The position numbers and the translations under genes were made by a program. DNA of 64,000 bases from Streptomyces sp. P3 (GTDB lineage: Bacteria; Actinomycetota; Actinomycetes; Streptomycetales; Streptomycetaceae): NCBI RefSeq assembly GCF_003032475.1, contig NZ_CP028369.1:4774001-4838000 (forward strand). The letters run 5' to 3'. The notes under the pieces are model-generated. The model was not told the DNA's origin, did no database searches, and saw nothing but the letters and a program-made list of their open reading frames with translations. Positions 16,618 through 25,636 of this stretch are shown piece after piece (position 1 is the stretch's first letter; every line of letters starts with the position of its first letter).

Positions 16618-19600
16618 ATGACCGACACCGGCCAGGTCCCGGGCGAGGCGCTGCCGGAGAGGGCAGGCATGGTGGAGCAGCCGGGCGCCCCCGCGCACGG
16701 TGCGTACACCTACCTCTCCGAGACCACCGCCGAGGACGCAGACCTGTTGCTGCTGCCGGGCGCCCAGAGCGCGTGGGGCAACGAAGTGGCCCCGCCCGCC
16801 CCGGAACCGGTGGTCGAGGCGGTCCACGAGCCCGGCCCGCACGAGACGGACGGCCGCGACAGCGGCTCGGTCGACCTCAGCGCCGTCCGTCTGCCCGGCG
16901 CGTCGGCGCCCCAGGCGGCCCCGCGCCGCCCACTGCACCTCGGCCCGCCGATCCCGGACGCCTCCGCCAGCCCGGTCCGCTCACTGGCCGACCGCGGCCC
17001 CGCGGGCGCGCCGGTCCGCCAGCCCGGCCCCTCCGCCTCCGGACCCGAGTACCTCGACGTGCCGCAACTGCGCGAGATGCCGCTGCAGGGCGCGTCCCCC
17101 TGGGGCACCGCGCAGGCCACGGCCCAGGCGCCGGCCGCCTCCGGGGCGACCACCGCGGAGCCGGTCGTGCCGGCCCCGGTCGCGGCGCAGCAGCAGGGCG
17201 AACCGGCGGGCGTGGCCCAGGCCGTGGTGACCCGGGTGGCGACCGAGGCGATCGCCGCTACCGCCCCGCAGGAGCCGCAGGAGCCGCAGGAGCCGCAGGA
17301 GCCGCAGGCCGAGCTCGCGGCCGAACCCGAAGGCGCCTCGCCGGAGCCGCCGTCCACCGGGACGTACGGCGTCGTCGACCCCGGTGAACTGCTGGGCGCC
17401 GCCATGATGGCGGAGGCCGGACAGGACCTGGCCGAGGCCGCGGACGCGCTTGTGCCCGGCGGCGACCAGCCGGTGGACGCCCCCGCCGAGCCGCCGGCGT
17501 CGCTGCCCGCGGACGAGGACGCCCCGGCGGCTTCCCGGACGCCGGAAGCCTTTGAACCGGCTGGACACAGCGCCGCCGAGGCGGTCGAGCCCGCCGAGCC
17601 CGTGGAGGCGGAGGCGCCGGACGCGGCCGAGGCGGGCCCCGTGGTGGAAGCCGCCCAGGAGCCCGAGGCCCAGCCGCAGGCCCAGGCCCAGGTTGAGGCA
17701 TCGGACGCGGACGCCCGTCCCGGCGAGGCGCCTGCCCCGGCTCCGCAGACGGCGGCCGAACCCGTACCGGTCGCCGACGCGCCTCCCGGCCCGGAGGTCG
17801 GGCCGGCCGACGAGCCCGCCCCGGCCACGGAACCCGGAGCCGCCCTGGGCGCAGAGCCCGAAGCGGCCGAGGCTCCGCAGCCCGACGAAGCCATGACCGG
17901 GGGCATGACCGAGGAAGCGGCCGAAGCGCCTGAGCCGGCGGCGTCCGCCCCGAAGGCCCCGGAATCCGCGCACGTTCCGAACACCGACGCCGACACCGAC
18001 GCCGTTGCCGTCGCCGAGCAGTTCGTCCCGCAGACCGAGCCCGCGTCCGCCGAGGAGCAGCCCGTCGAACCGGCCCCCGACGCCGGGCCCGCGCCGCAGT
18101 CGGAGACCCGGCCGACGGCGGACGCGGAGTCGGAGAGTTCACCCACGCCCGAGCCTGTTGTCCCGGTCGCCGCTCACCTCGCGGATCCGGCATCCCCCGC
18201 TCCGGACGCCCTGCAGCCCGCCCCCGCGCACGGCGAGTCCCCGCAGGCCGGCCCCGAGGCGTCGGTCACCCCCGAAACACCCCCCGCGGAGCCGCAGCCG
18301 GAGGCAGGACCGGAGCCCGGGCTGGACGACGTGGCGCAGTCCCGGCCGGGGCCCGACCCCAAGACGACGGCCGTGTCGGAGCGGCCCGCCGAGGCGCCCC
18401 TCGCTTCTGCCGCCGCCCCCGAGCCCCTGACCTTCCTCGCGGAGGCCGTCCCCGCCCCGCGGCCCGTGCCTTCGGCGCCGGGTGACGCGACCGGCGCGGA
18501 TCTCGCGGCCGCCGCCCCCCAGGGCCCCCGGCCCGCACCGGAACTGCCGGAGACGGACCAGGCGGTGCACCGGGCGCAGGAAGCCGTGCCCGGCCACGCC
18601 GTGCCGGAGCCCGCGCCGCAGCCGTCCCTCGGGCAGTTCGTTCCGGTCGAGGGCGAGGTGCCCACCCCCGCGCACCTCGCCCCGACCCCGCCGCGGCTCC
18701 TCGTGCTCCCGCCCGAGGAGCAGCCGGTCGCGGAGCCGGCCCCCGAGACGGCCACGGAAGCGGCCTCCGAGGCCCGTCCCGCCGTCGAGGCCGCCGCCGG
18801 CCTGCCCGCCGCCACGGTTCCCGCCCCCCGCGAGACCGCGCCCGGCGAGAGCGGCCCCGCCCCGGCAGCCCAGGACACCCCGGACGCCCGGCGGGAGACC
18901 GGCGTCGCCGCGTCCGGAGCCGTCGACCCCGACGTCGTGCAGAGCCCGGAGGACCTGGAGACCAGAGCCGCCGAACAGGACGACGACCCGGCTGCCGACG
19001 GAGTGCGGCGGGTGTCGGCGGGTCCCGCCGCGCCCGGGTACGACGACGCCGAACGCGAGGCCGTCCTGAAGGTCATGCGCGAGCGCCGGGACATCCGCAA
19101 CGGCTTCCGCGACGACCCGATCCCGCACGAGGTGCTGCTGCGGGTCCTGGAGGCCGCCCACACCGCGCCCTCCGTCGGTCACTCGCAGCCCTGGGACTTC
19201 GTCGTCATCCGCTCCGCCGACACCCGGCGCGCGATGCACGAACTGGCGGTCCGGCAGCGTGACGCGTACGCGAAGTCACTGCCCAAGGGGCGGGCGAAGC
19301 AGTTCAAGGAACTCAAGATCGAGGCCATCCTCGACACCCCGGTGAACATCGTCGTCACCGCCGACCCGACCCGCGGCGGCCGTCACACCCTCGGCCGTCA
19401 CACCCAGCCGCAGATGGCGCCGTACTCCTCCGCGCTCGCGGTCGAGAACCTCTGGCTCGCCGCCCGTGCCGAGGGCCTCGGCGTCGGCTGGGTCAGCTTC
19501 TTCGACGAGCGCGAGATGGTCCGCGCGCTGGGACTGCCGGAACACCTCGAGGTGGTCGCCTACCTCTGCGTCGGCTACGTCGACGAGTTCCCGGACGAGC

Positions 19601-20754
19601 CGGAGCTGATGCAGGCGGGCTGGGCCAAACGCCGTCCGCTGTCGTGGGTCGTCCACGAGGAGACGTACGGCCGTCGCGCGCTGCCCGGAGAGGACCCGCA
19701 CGATCTGCTCGCCGAGACCGTCGCCAGCGTCCGCCCGCTGGACGCCAAGGCGCTCGGCGAGGCCTGGGAGCGGCAGAAGCGCATGACGAAGCCGCCGGGC
19801 TCGCTCGGCATGCTGGAGATCATCTCCGCGCAGCTGTCCGGTCTGTCCCGGCAGTGTCCGCCGCCGATCCCGGAGCCCGCGGCCGTCGCGATCTTCGCCG
19901 GCGACCACGGCGTCCACGCGCAGGGGGTCACCCCGTGGCCACAGGAGGTCACGGCCCAGATGGTCGCCAACTTCCTGGGCGGCGGAGCGGTCTGCAACGC
20001 CTTCGCGAGCCAGGTGGGCGCCGAGGTGTGCGTGGTGGACGTGGGCGTCGCCGCCGAACTGCCCGCGACCCCGGGGCTGCTGCCCCGCAAGGTCCGCGCC
20101 GGCACGTCCGACATGACCACCGGCCCCGCGATGACCCGCGAGGAGGCCAAGCAGGCCATCGAGGTCGGCATCGAGACGGCCCGCGACCTGGTGGCGGCCG
20201 GCAACAAGGCGCTCCTCACGGGCGAGATGGGCATCGCGAACACGACCGCGTCCGCGGCTCTCATCTCGGTGTTCACGGGCGCCGACCCCGCCGAGGTCAC
20301 CGGCCGCGGCACCGGCATCAACGACGAGACGCTCGCCCGCAAGACCGAGGTCGTGCGCCGCGCCCTGGACTTCCACCAGCCGGACCCGGCCGACCCGATC
20401 GGCGTCCTGGCCGCGATCGGCGGCTTCGAGCACGCCGCGATGGTCGGGCTGCTCCTGGGCGGGGCGTCCCTGCGCACGCCGGTCATCCTGGACGGCGTCA
20501 GCGCCGGCGCCGCCGCTCTGGTGGCCCGTGCGATCGCCCCCGAGGTCCTCGCGGCCTGCATCGCGGGCCACCGCAGCGCCGAACCCGGTCATGTGGCCGC
20601 CCTGAACAAGCTGGGCCTGCGTCCTCTCGTCGACCTCGACCTCCGTCTCGGCGAGGGCACGGGCGCGCTGCTGGCCCTGCCGCTGGTCCAGAGCACGGCC
20701 CGGGCGATGCACGAGGTGGCGACGTTCGACTCGGCGGGCGTGACGGAGAAGTAG
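16618..20754 (+). CDS. cobT: 5,6-dimethylbenzimidazole synthase (BluB) fused to CobT phosphoribosyltransferase, with ~800-residue disordered N-terminus
   Basis: 1378 residues. Residues 1 to about 807 are low-complexity, rich in Ala, Pro, Glu and Gln, with a run of EPQ triplets near 220; no fold is recognisable. Residues about 808-1030 are a BluB-type nitroreductase domain (RRDIRNGFRDDPIPHEVLLRV, APSVGHSQPWDFVVI, ENLWLAARAEGLGVGWVSFF) that makes dimethylbenzimidazole from reduced FMN. Residues about 1030-1378 are CobT (FAGDHGVHAQGVTPWP, GEMGIANTT, RSAEPGH, and LGEGTGA with the catalytic Glu, about 1346), which activates the base with nicotinate mononucleotide for the lower ligand of cobalamin. 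ATG at 16618 follows GGCGAGGGG. Confidence 0.95.
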   Translation: MTDTGQVPGEALPERAGMVEQPGAPAHGAYTYLSETTAEDADLLLLPGAQSAWGNEVAPPAPEPVVEAVHEPGPHETDGRDSGSVDLSAVRLPGASAPQAAPRRPLHLGPPIPDASASPVRSLADRGPAGAPVRQPGPSASGPEYLDVPQLREMPLQGASPWGTAQATAQAPAASGATTAEPVVPAPVAAQQQGEPAGVAQAVVTRVATEAIAATAPQEPQEPQEPQEPQAELAAEPEGASPEPPSTGTYGVVDPGELLGAAMMAEAGQDLAEAADALVPGGDQPVDAPAEPPASLPADEDAPAASRTPEAFEPAGHSAAEAVEPAEPVEAEAPDAAEAGPVVEAAQEPEAQPQAQAQVEASDADARPGEAPAPAPQTAAEPVPVADAPPGPEVGPADEPAPATEPGAALGAEPEAAEAPQPDEAMTGGMTEEAAEAPEPAASAPKAPESAHVPNTDADTDAVAVAEQFVPQTEPASAEEQPVEPAPDAGPAPQSETRPTADAESESSPTPEPVVPVAAHLADPASPAPDALQPAPAHGESPQAGPEASVTPETPPAEPQPEAGPEPGLDDVAQSRPGPDPKTTAVSERPAEAPLASAAAPEPLTFLAEAVPAPRPVPSAPGDATGADLAAAAPQGPRPAPELPETDQAVHRAQEAVPGHAVPEPAPQPSLGQFVPVEGEVPTPAHLAPTPPRLLVLPPEEQPVAEPAPETATEAASEARPAVEAAAGLPAATVPAPRETAPGESGPAPAAQDTPDARRETGVAASGAVDPDVVQSPEDLETRAAEQDDDPAADGVRRVSAGPAAPGYDDAEREAVLKVMRERRDIRNGFRDDPIPHEVLLRVLEAAHTAPSVGHSQPWDFVVIRSADTRRAMHELAVRQRDAYAKSLPKGRAKQFKELKIEAILDTPVNIVVTADPTRGGRHTLGRHTQPQMAPYSSALAVENLWLAARAEGLGVGWVSFFDEREMVRALGLPEHLEVVAYLCVGYVDEFPDEPELMQAGWAKRRPLSWVVHEETYGRRALPGEDPHDLLAETVASVRPLDAKALGEAWERQKRMTKPPGSLGMLEIISAQLSGLSRQCPPPIPEPAAVAIFAGDHGVHAQGVTPWPQEVTAQMVANFLGGGAVCNAFASQVGAEVCVVDVGVAAELPATPGLLPRKVRAGTSDMTTGPAMTREEAKQAIEVGIETARDLVAAGNKALLTGEMGIANTTASAALISVFTGADPAEVTGRGTGINDETLARKTEVVRRALDFHQPDPADPIGVLAAIGGFEHAAMVGLLLGGASLRTPVILDGVSAGAAALVARAIAPEVLAACIAGHRSAEPGHVAALNKLGLRPLVDLDLRLGEGTGALLALPLVQSTARAMHEVATFDSAGVTEK
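17272..17310. repeat. Short in-frame tandem repeat (9-bp unit) in the disordered region
   Basis: GAGCCGCAG is repeated about four times, encoding EPQ triplets. This is a slippage-prone tract inside the low-complexity N-terminus of the BluB-CobT protein. Confidence 0.8.
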
Positions 20755-20762
20755 GACCCCCG

Positions 20763-20801
20763 CGGGGCCGGCGGGCGCGCCGGTGCGCGCCCCTGGCCCC
20801 G
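20763..20801 (+). terminator. Strong hairpin after the BluB-CobT gene
   Basis: Outer stem CGGGGCC/GGCCCCG and inner stem GGGCGCGC/GCGCGCCC with a CGGT loop, beginning 9 bp past the stop codon. Confidence 0.7.
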
Positions 20802-20831
20802 CCGCATGCTGCACACACCTGAACACACCTC

Positions 20832-20837
20832 TAAAAT
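20832..20837 (+). promoter_or_regulatory. Candidate -10 element for cysG
   Basis: TAAAAT in a short low-GC patch 77 bp before the cysG start. The matching -35 element is not convincing. Confidence 0.3.
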
Positions 20838-20913
20838 GCGCACGTCAGGGCCGCTCCAGAGTCGCAGCGCCCGCTCACTGCACCTCTCTGCCCGTACGAG
20901 GAGCCGCACCCTC

Positions 20914-22146
20914 ATGGCCGAACACCCCGCCTACCCCGTAGGTCTCCGCCTCGCCGGCCGCAGGGTCGTCGTCCTCGGCGGCGGCCAGGTCGCCCAGCGC
21001 CGGCTGCCCGCCCTGATCGCCGCGGGCGCGGTCGTCGAGCTCGTCTCCCCGAGCGCCACCCCGTCCGTCGAGGCCATGGCCGACGCGGGCGAGATCACCT
21101 GGTCCCGGCGCCGGTACGCGCAGGGCGACCTCGCCGGAGCCTGGTACGCCCTGATCGCCACGAGCGACCTCGAGGCGAACGTTCTGGCGTCCGCGGAGGC
21201 GGAGGAACACCGCATCTGGTGCGTGCGCTCCGACGACGCCGAGGCCGCGACCGCTTGGACTCCGGCGACCGGCCACAGCGAGGGCGTGACGGTCGCGGTC
21301 CTCACCACCGACGGCCGCGGCCGCGACCCCCGGCACACCGCCGCCATCCGCGACGCGGTCGTCGAGGGCCTGCGCGACGGCACCCTCGTCGCCCCCCACC
21401 ACCGCACCCGGACCCCCGGCGTGGCGCTGGTCGGCGGCGGCCCGGGCGACCCCGACCTGATCACCGTCCGCGGCCGCCGTCTGCTCGCCGAGGCGGACGT
21501 CGTGATCGCCGACCGCCTCGGCCCGCGCGACCTCCTGGCCGAGCTCCCGCCGCACGTCGAGGTGATCGACGCGGCGAAGATCCCCTACGGCCGGTACATG
21601 GCCCAGGAGGCCATCAACAACGCGCTGATCGAGCACGCCAAGCAGGGCAAGTCCGTCGTCCGTCTCAAGGGCGGCGACCCGTACGTGTTCGGCCGCGGCA
21701 TGGAGGAGCTCCAGGCCCTCGCCGAGGCCGGCATCGCCTGCACGGTCGTCCCGGGGATCTCGAGTTCCATCTCGGTGCCGGGCGCGGCCGGCATCCCCGT
21801 CACCCACCGGGGCGTCGCCCATGAGTTCACGGTGGTCAGCGGCCATGTGGCGCCCGACGACGAGCGCTCGCTGGTCGACTGGGCGTCTCTCGCGAAGCTC
21901 ACCGGCACCCTGGTGATCCTGATGGGCGTCGACAAGATCGGGAAGATCGCCGAGGCGCTCGTCGCGCACGGCAAGTCGCCCGACACCCCGCTCGCCCTCG
22001 TCCAGGAGGGCACGACGGCGGCCCAGCGCCGGGTCGACGCGACGCTCGCCACGGTCGCCGAGACGGTCCGCGTCCAGGAGGTCAGGCCCCCGGCGGTCGT
22101 CGTCATCGGCCCGGTCGTCGGCGTCGGGCCGCGGACCTCAGAGTAA
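20914..22146 (+). CDS. cysG: Siroheme synthase: precorrin-2 dehydrogenase-like domain plus uroporphyrinogen-III C-methyltransferase
   Basis: 410 residues. The N-terminal Rossmann domain (about 5-160; GRRVVVLGGGQVAQRRLPALI, YALIATSDLEAN) resembles the NAD-dependent dehydrogenase/ferrochelatase part of CysG. The C-terminal domain (about 165-405; VALVGGGPGDPDLITVRGRRLL, RLKGGDPYVFGRG, VPGISSSISVPGAAGIPVTHRG) is a SUMT methyltransferase. The product feeds both siroheme (sulfite reduction) and the cobalamin branch, consistent with cobL and cobT next door. ATG at 20914. Whether the N-terminal domain also chelates iron is not decidable here. Confidence 0.95.
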   Translation: MAEHPAYPVGLRLAGRRVVVLGGGQVAQRRLPALIAAGAVVELVSPSATPSVEAMADAGEITWSRRRYAQGDLAGAWYALIATSDLEANVLASAEAEEHRIWCVRSDDAEAATAWTPATGHSEGVTVAVLTTDGRGRDPRHTAAIRDAVVEGLRDGTLVAPHHRTRTPGVALVGGGPGDPDLITVRGRRLLAEADVVIADRLGPRDLLAELPPHVEVIDAAKIPYGRYMAQEAINNALIEHAKQGKSVVRLKGGDPYVFGRGMEELQALAEAGIACTVVPGISSSISVPGAAGIPVTHRGVAHEFTVVSGHVAPDDERSLVDWASLAKLTGTLVILMGVDKIGKIAEALVAHGKSPDTPLALVQEGTTAAQRRVDATLATVAETVRVQEVRPPAVVVIGPVVGVGPRTSE

Positions 22147-22210
22147 CCGCGGGTAACACAACCGTTCCGAGCCGTTGGCACCGCACCCAGGACAAGGCAG
22201 TATCACCCCT

Positions 22211-23029
22211 GTGGCCGATCTCATCACCGTGGAAGATCCCGACGACCCGCGCCTGCGCGACTACACCGGCCTGACCGACGTCGAGCTGCGCCGCAGACGC
22301 GAGCCCGCGGAGGGCCTGTTCATCGCCGAGGGCGAGAAGGTCATCCGACGCGCCAAGGACGCCGGGTACGAGATGCGCTCGATGCTGCTCTCGGCCAAGT
22401 GGATCGACGTCATGCGCGACGTCATGGACGAGCTCCCGGCGCCGGTCTACGCGGTCAGCCCCGACCTCGCCGAACAGGTCACCGGCTACCACGTCCACCG
22501 GGGCGCGCTGGCCTCGATGCAGCGCAGGCCGCTGCCCACGGCGGCCGACCTGCTCCACACCGCGCGGCGGGTGGTCGTGATGGAGTCGGTCAACGACCAC
22601 ACCAACATCGGTGCGATCTTCCGCTCGGCCGCCGCCCTCGGGATGGACGCCGTACTGCTCTCACCGGACTGCGCGGATCCCCTCTACCGGCGCAGCGTGA
22701 AGGTGTCGATGGGCGCGGTCTTCTCCGTCCCGTACGCCCGTCTGGACACCTGGCCCAAGGGCCTGGACTCGGTCCGCGAGGCCGGCTTCACCCTGCTCGC
22801 CCTCACCCCGGACGAGAAGGCCCGCAGCCTGGACGAGGCCGCCCCGCACCGGATGGACCGGGTGGCCCTCATGCTCGGCGCGGAGGGCGACGGCCTCTCC
22901 ACCCAGGCGCTCGTCGCCGCCGACGAATGGGTCCGCATCCCGATGTCCCACGGCGTCGACTCGCTCAACGTGGGCGCGGCGGCGGCAGTCGCCTTCTACG
23001 CGGTGGCGACGGGCCGGCCTCGCGCTTAG
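22211..23029 (+). CDS. TrmH/SpoU-family RNA 2'-O-methyltransferase
   Basis: 272 residues with an N-terminal substrate-binding region (GLFIAEGEKVIRRAKDAGYEMRSMLLS) and a C-terminal SPOUT knot. Its motifs are VVMESVNDHTNIGAIFRSAAALGMDAVLLSP (motif 1 Asn/Arg), LMLGAEGDGLS (motif 2) and IPMSHGVDSLNVGAAAAV (motif 3). Members methylate ribose 2'-O in rRNA or tRNA with SAM. Some actinomycete relatives confer thiostrepton-type resistance, but I see no specific reason to assign that. The GTG at 22211 is the last plausible start before the conserved core. Confidence 0.92.
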   Translation: MADLITVEDPDDPRLRDYTGLTDVELRRRREPAEGLFIAEGEKVIRRAKDAGYEMRSMLLSAKWIDVMRDVMDELPAPVYAVSPDLAEQVTGYHVHRGALASMQRRPLPTAADLLHTARRVVVMESVNDHTNIGAIFRSAAALGMDAVLLSPDCADPLYRRSVKVSMGAVFSVPYARLDTWPKGLDSVREAGFTLLALTPDEKARSLDEAAPHRMDRVALMLGAEGDGLSTQALVAADEWVRIPMSHGVDSLNVGAAAAVAFYAVATGRPRA

Positions 23030-23392
23030 GGACGTCCGCGACGTGGCGTCGTCCGCCCGAAGGGCGGGGCGCGCGGCGTCCGGTGCGTGCCATCGCACGG
23101 CGGTCAGGGCCGCCCCCGCACGGGTGGTACAGGGGCGTGCCCGACGACGCGGCTGGGAGTGCCCCCACGGGGGGGAAGGGCGCACCGGGCGGGCCTTCGC
23201 TGACACGCCCGGGCCTGCGGAGACGACGGCTCCGACCCGCGGGTCGGCCCGAGCGTGACAGGCTGGGACACGCCCCCGCCGCCGGTGGCCGGCGACGATG
23301 CGACGGGCCCCGGATGTACGGGCAGGGCCGCTGTGGGCGCCGAAGTCCACGACAGATGGACGCGGACGCTTGTCCGCGCGTCGCCCGCCGGG
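23030..23392. other. Convergent intergenic region with several hairpins
   Basis: No gene recognised. It holds CCGCCC-GAA-GGGCGG (23053-23067) after the methyltransferase gene, a perfect 16-bp palindrome CCGACCCGCGGGTCGG (23232-23247), and the kinase terminator hairpin at 23361-23378. Confidence 0.55.
23361..23378 (-). terminator. Hairpin after the kinase gene
   Basis: CGCGGAC-GCTT-GTCCGCG, a perfect 7-bp stem 15 bp downstream of the kinase stop on the minus strand. Confidence 0.6.
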
Positions 23393-24757
23393 TCAGCCGG
23401 CCGTCGTATCGCCCGCGCCCGGTGCCGGCGGGAGGTGCGGTTGCTCGTGCCGGACGACGCCGTCGCCTCCGCCGAGTCCGCGTGCCGGTCCCTCGCACCC
23501 CTGGACGACGGCGATGCCCAGCGCCACGAACAGCGTCACCACCACGAACACGAACAGCCGCTGACGCAGTAGACGCGGGTTGGCGGGCCGCAGTCTGCCG
23601 CCCGTCGTCCGCGGCCCGGGACGCCGGGCGCCGCTGCGGGGTCCCGGCCGACTGCCGCTGCCGGGCCGGGTGTTGCGCGTGCCGGGAGCAGGCCGGGCCC
23701 CGGACCGCGACGCGGCGCCGCCGCCCCCGCGGGCCGGGTTCGCGCCGCGCGACGGCGCACCGCCGCGCGTGGGGGCCGGACCGCGTGAGGACGGCGTCCC
23801 GCCGCGCGGCGGGGGAGTGCCGGGCCCGCCCGGATGACGCAGGGTGCGCTCCATATGGCCCGGGTCGGCCAGTCGTCCCGTGGGCCGGTCAGCCTCGGCC
23901 GCCCGCGGTGCCGGAGGCCGCGCGTCCGCCATGCCCTGGGCCTCCCGGGTGGCGATCTCCTTCAGCCGCAGGGAGAGTTCGAGCGTGCTGGGTCGTTCCT
24001 CGGGGTCCTTCGCCAGACAGGCCCGCACCAACGGGGCCAGCGCGTCCGGGACGCCGTGCAGCTGCGGCTCCTCGTGCACCACGCGGTACAGCATCACCTC
24101 CGAACTGCCCTGCCCGAAGGGCGAGTCGGACGTCGAGGCGTAGGCGAGCGTGGCGCCGAGCGAGAACACGTCGGTGGCCGGTGTGACCAGCGCCCCGCGC
24201 ACCTGCTCCGGCGCGAGGAAGCCGGGGGAGCCGACCGCCGTGCCGACGTGCGTGAGTGTGGACGCGCCCGTCGCCCACGCGATGCCGAAGTCGATGATCC
24301 GCGGACCCTTGGGGGAGAGCAGGATGTTGGAGGGCTTCAGGTCCCGGTGCACCACTCCGGCCTCGTGGACGGCGACGAGTCCCTCCGACAGCGCGGCCCC
24401 GATCGCGGCGAGCTCCGCCGCTCCGAGCGGTCCCTCGTCGTTGACCTTGTCGTGCAGAGAGGGGCCGGGCACGTACTGCGTGGCGAACCACGGCCGGTCG
24501 GCGTCCAGATCCGCCGCGACGAGCCGTGCCGTGCAGCCGCCCCTGATCCGCCGGGCGGCCGACACCTCGCGTGCGAACCGCGAGCGGAACTCCTGGTCCT
24601 CCGCCAGATCGGGCCGGATCACTTTCAGGGCGACCCGCTGCCCCTTCTTGTCGGAGCCCAGATAGACGACGCCCATCCCGCCCGCGCCGAGCCGCCGGTG
24701 AAGCCGGAACGAGCCGACGACGCGCGGGTCCTCGCGCCTCAGGCGCATCATCGCCAT
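23393..24757 (-). CDS. Membrane-anchored Ser/Thr protein kinase (Hanks type)
   Basis: 454 residues from ATG 24757. The kinase domain has the glycine loop GAGGMGVVY (about 24-32), catalytic Lys45 (VALKV), HRDLKPSN (137-144) and DFG (156-158); GFLAPEQ follows. A Pro/Gly/Arg-rich linker of roughly 120 residues leads to one transmembrane helix (LFVFVVVTLFVALGIAVVQ) and a short extracellular tail of about 35 residues, with no PASTA repeats. The kinase faces the cytoplasm, and no sensor domain is apparent. I chose the ATG with GCGGGG 6 bases upstream; ATG codons at 24763 and 24793 are also in frame. Substrates unknown. Confidence 0.93.
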   Translation of the reverse strand: MAMMRLRREDPRVVGSFRLHRRLGAGGMGVVYLGSDKKGQRVALKVIRPDLAEDQEFRSRFAREVSAARRIRGGCTARLVAADLDADRPWFATQYVPGPSLHDKVNDEGPLGAAELAAIGAALSEGLVAVHEAGVVHRDLKPSNILLSPKGPRIIDFGIAWATGASTLTHVGTAVGSPGFLAPEQVRGALVTPATDVFSLGATLAYASTSDSPFGQGSSEVMLYRVVHEEPQLHGVPDALAPLVRACLAKDPEERPSTLELSLRLKEIATREAQGMADARPPAPRAAEADRPTGRLADPGHMERTLRHPGGPGTPPPRGGTPSSRGPAPTRGGAPSRGANPARGGGGAASRSGARPAPGTRNTRPGSGSRPGPRSGARRPGPRTTGGRLRPANPRLLRQRLFVFVVVTLFVALGIAVVQGCEGPARGLGGGDGVVRHEQPHLPPAPGAGDTTAG

Positions 24758-25272
24758 GTTCATCCCCGCTGCCCGGTCCGTCTGACGTGGCACAGCTTAC
24801 GTTTACACGGCCGTTCGCGCGCAGAGGCCGCGCCCTCTCGTCCCGATGGATTGTCAGTGCCGGACGGGAGAATCGAGGAGTCGTCAGAGGGTTCGGGAAA
24901 AGCGGCACTTGGCCGACCGTGCCCTCTCAACCACCCTCCCCGGAAGGGGGATTGAACTCATGAAGGGTGACCGGCCGCACAGTGCCCCGGACATCGGCGC
25001 CGCCGCCCGGACGCATGACGTGAGGGCGCGCGGAGCGGGCCGCCCGCTACCGGCCGCGGTACCGGGAGAGGCGCCGGAAGTGAGCGAAGTCACGGCCCTG
25101 CCCGGGAAAACCGTCCCGGATCGGGCACCCCCTCCGGGAAGACCCCGAGACGTAGGACCTTCTCTCCACCCAGGGGAGTACACCCCCGGTGGCGGCTCAT
25201 CCTCCGGGAGGCCCGTCAATCGGTACGAGGGCATGACGACCGTCGTCCGCCGTACGCCTAGATTTGAGGTCA
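24758..25272. other. Intergenic region between the divergent kinase and small membrane-protein genes
   Basis: An open frame beginning ATG 24960, with GGAAGGGGG upstream, runs in phase into the small membrane-protein gene and would give a 195-residue product. Codon third positions become irregular from about 25100 onward, with rare AGA, TTT, CCA and ACA codons, so I regard most of it as untranslated leader. Otherwise nothing recognisable. Confidence 0.4.
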
Positions 25273-25318
25273 AGCGGCGGGTGCAGCACTCGTCCCCCGA
25301 GGTCAGACACCCGCCGCT
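25273..25318 (+). promoter_or_regulatory. Long structured leader hairpin before the small membrane-protein gene
   Basis: AGCGGCGGGTG (25273-25283) pairs perfectly with CACCCGCCGCT (25308-25318). A second small stem CTCG/CGAG (25289-25301) nests in the loop. The element ends 34 bp before the start codon and would fold in the mRNA leader. Confidence 0.5.
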
Positions 25319-25352
25319 GCCAACGACAACTGATCAGGTCAGGAGAGGGACC

Positions 25353-25547
25353 ATGGCCCTTACGGCACCGCGGACGGCGATCCGCGCACCGGGACGCGAT
25401 GCGCGCCCGCGTCGCACGGGCCGCCGCCACCCCCTGGTGGCGACGCTGATGGCCCTTCCCCTGGCGGTCCTGCTCCTCGTCGTCTTCGACGGCTGGGAGA
25501 CGGTGGCCACACAGGCGTCGTCCGTGGGAGTGATGCTGGGGCGCTGA
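25353..25547 (+). CDS. Small membrane protein (64 residues), function unknown
   Basis: A basic N-terminus (about 27 residues, many Arg) precedes one transmembrane helix (PLVATLMALPLAVLLLVVFDGW) and a short tail. The ATG at 25353 is supported by AGGAGAGGG (25340-25348). It is followed 89 bp later by a textbook terminator, so it is a stand-alone transcription unit with its own structured leader. No family recognised. Confidence 0.65.
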   Translation: MALTAPRTAIRAPGRDARPRRTGRRHPLVATLMALPLAVLLLVVFDGWETVATQASSVGVMLGR

Positions 25548-25636
25548 GCGGCGACCCCAGGCCCGGAAGAGCGGTCCGGGCGGGGACATCCACCCATGAA
25601 ACCCCGTGGGGACGGGGGTGCGGCGGACGGCAAAAG

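Noticed and set aside
16710..18146. Long minus-strand frame rich in Ser, Gly and Ala, opposite the BluB-CobT tail
   Set aside because: It is the complement of low-complexity coding sequence; stop codons are rare on both strands at this GC and there is no start context or family signal.
20914..23029. Secondary-metabolite cluster around the SpoU methyltransferase and tetrapyrrole genes
   Set aside because: No PKS, NRPS, terpene or RiPP gene is present; the tetrapyrrole genes belong to cobalamin/siroheme metabolism.
24960..25547. Longer version (195 codons) of the small membrane protein
   Set aside because: It has a good upstream RBS, but codon third positions lose GC bias and the frame runs through a strong hairpin. 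The start at 25353 has an equally good RBS and directly precedes the helix. Kept as an open alternative in the text.
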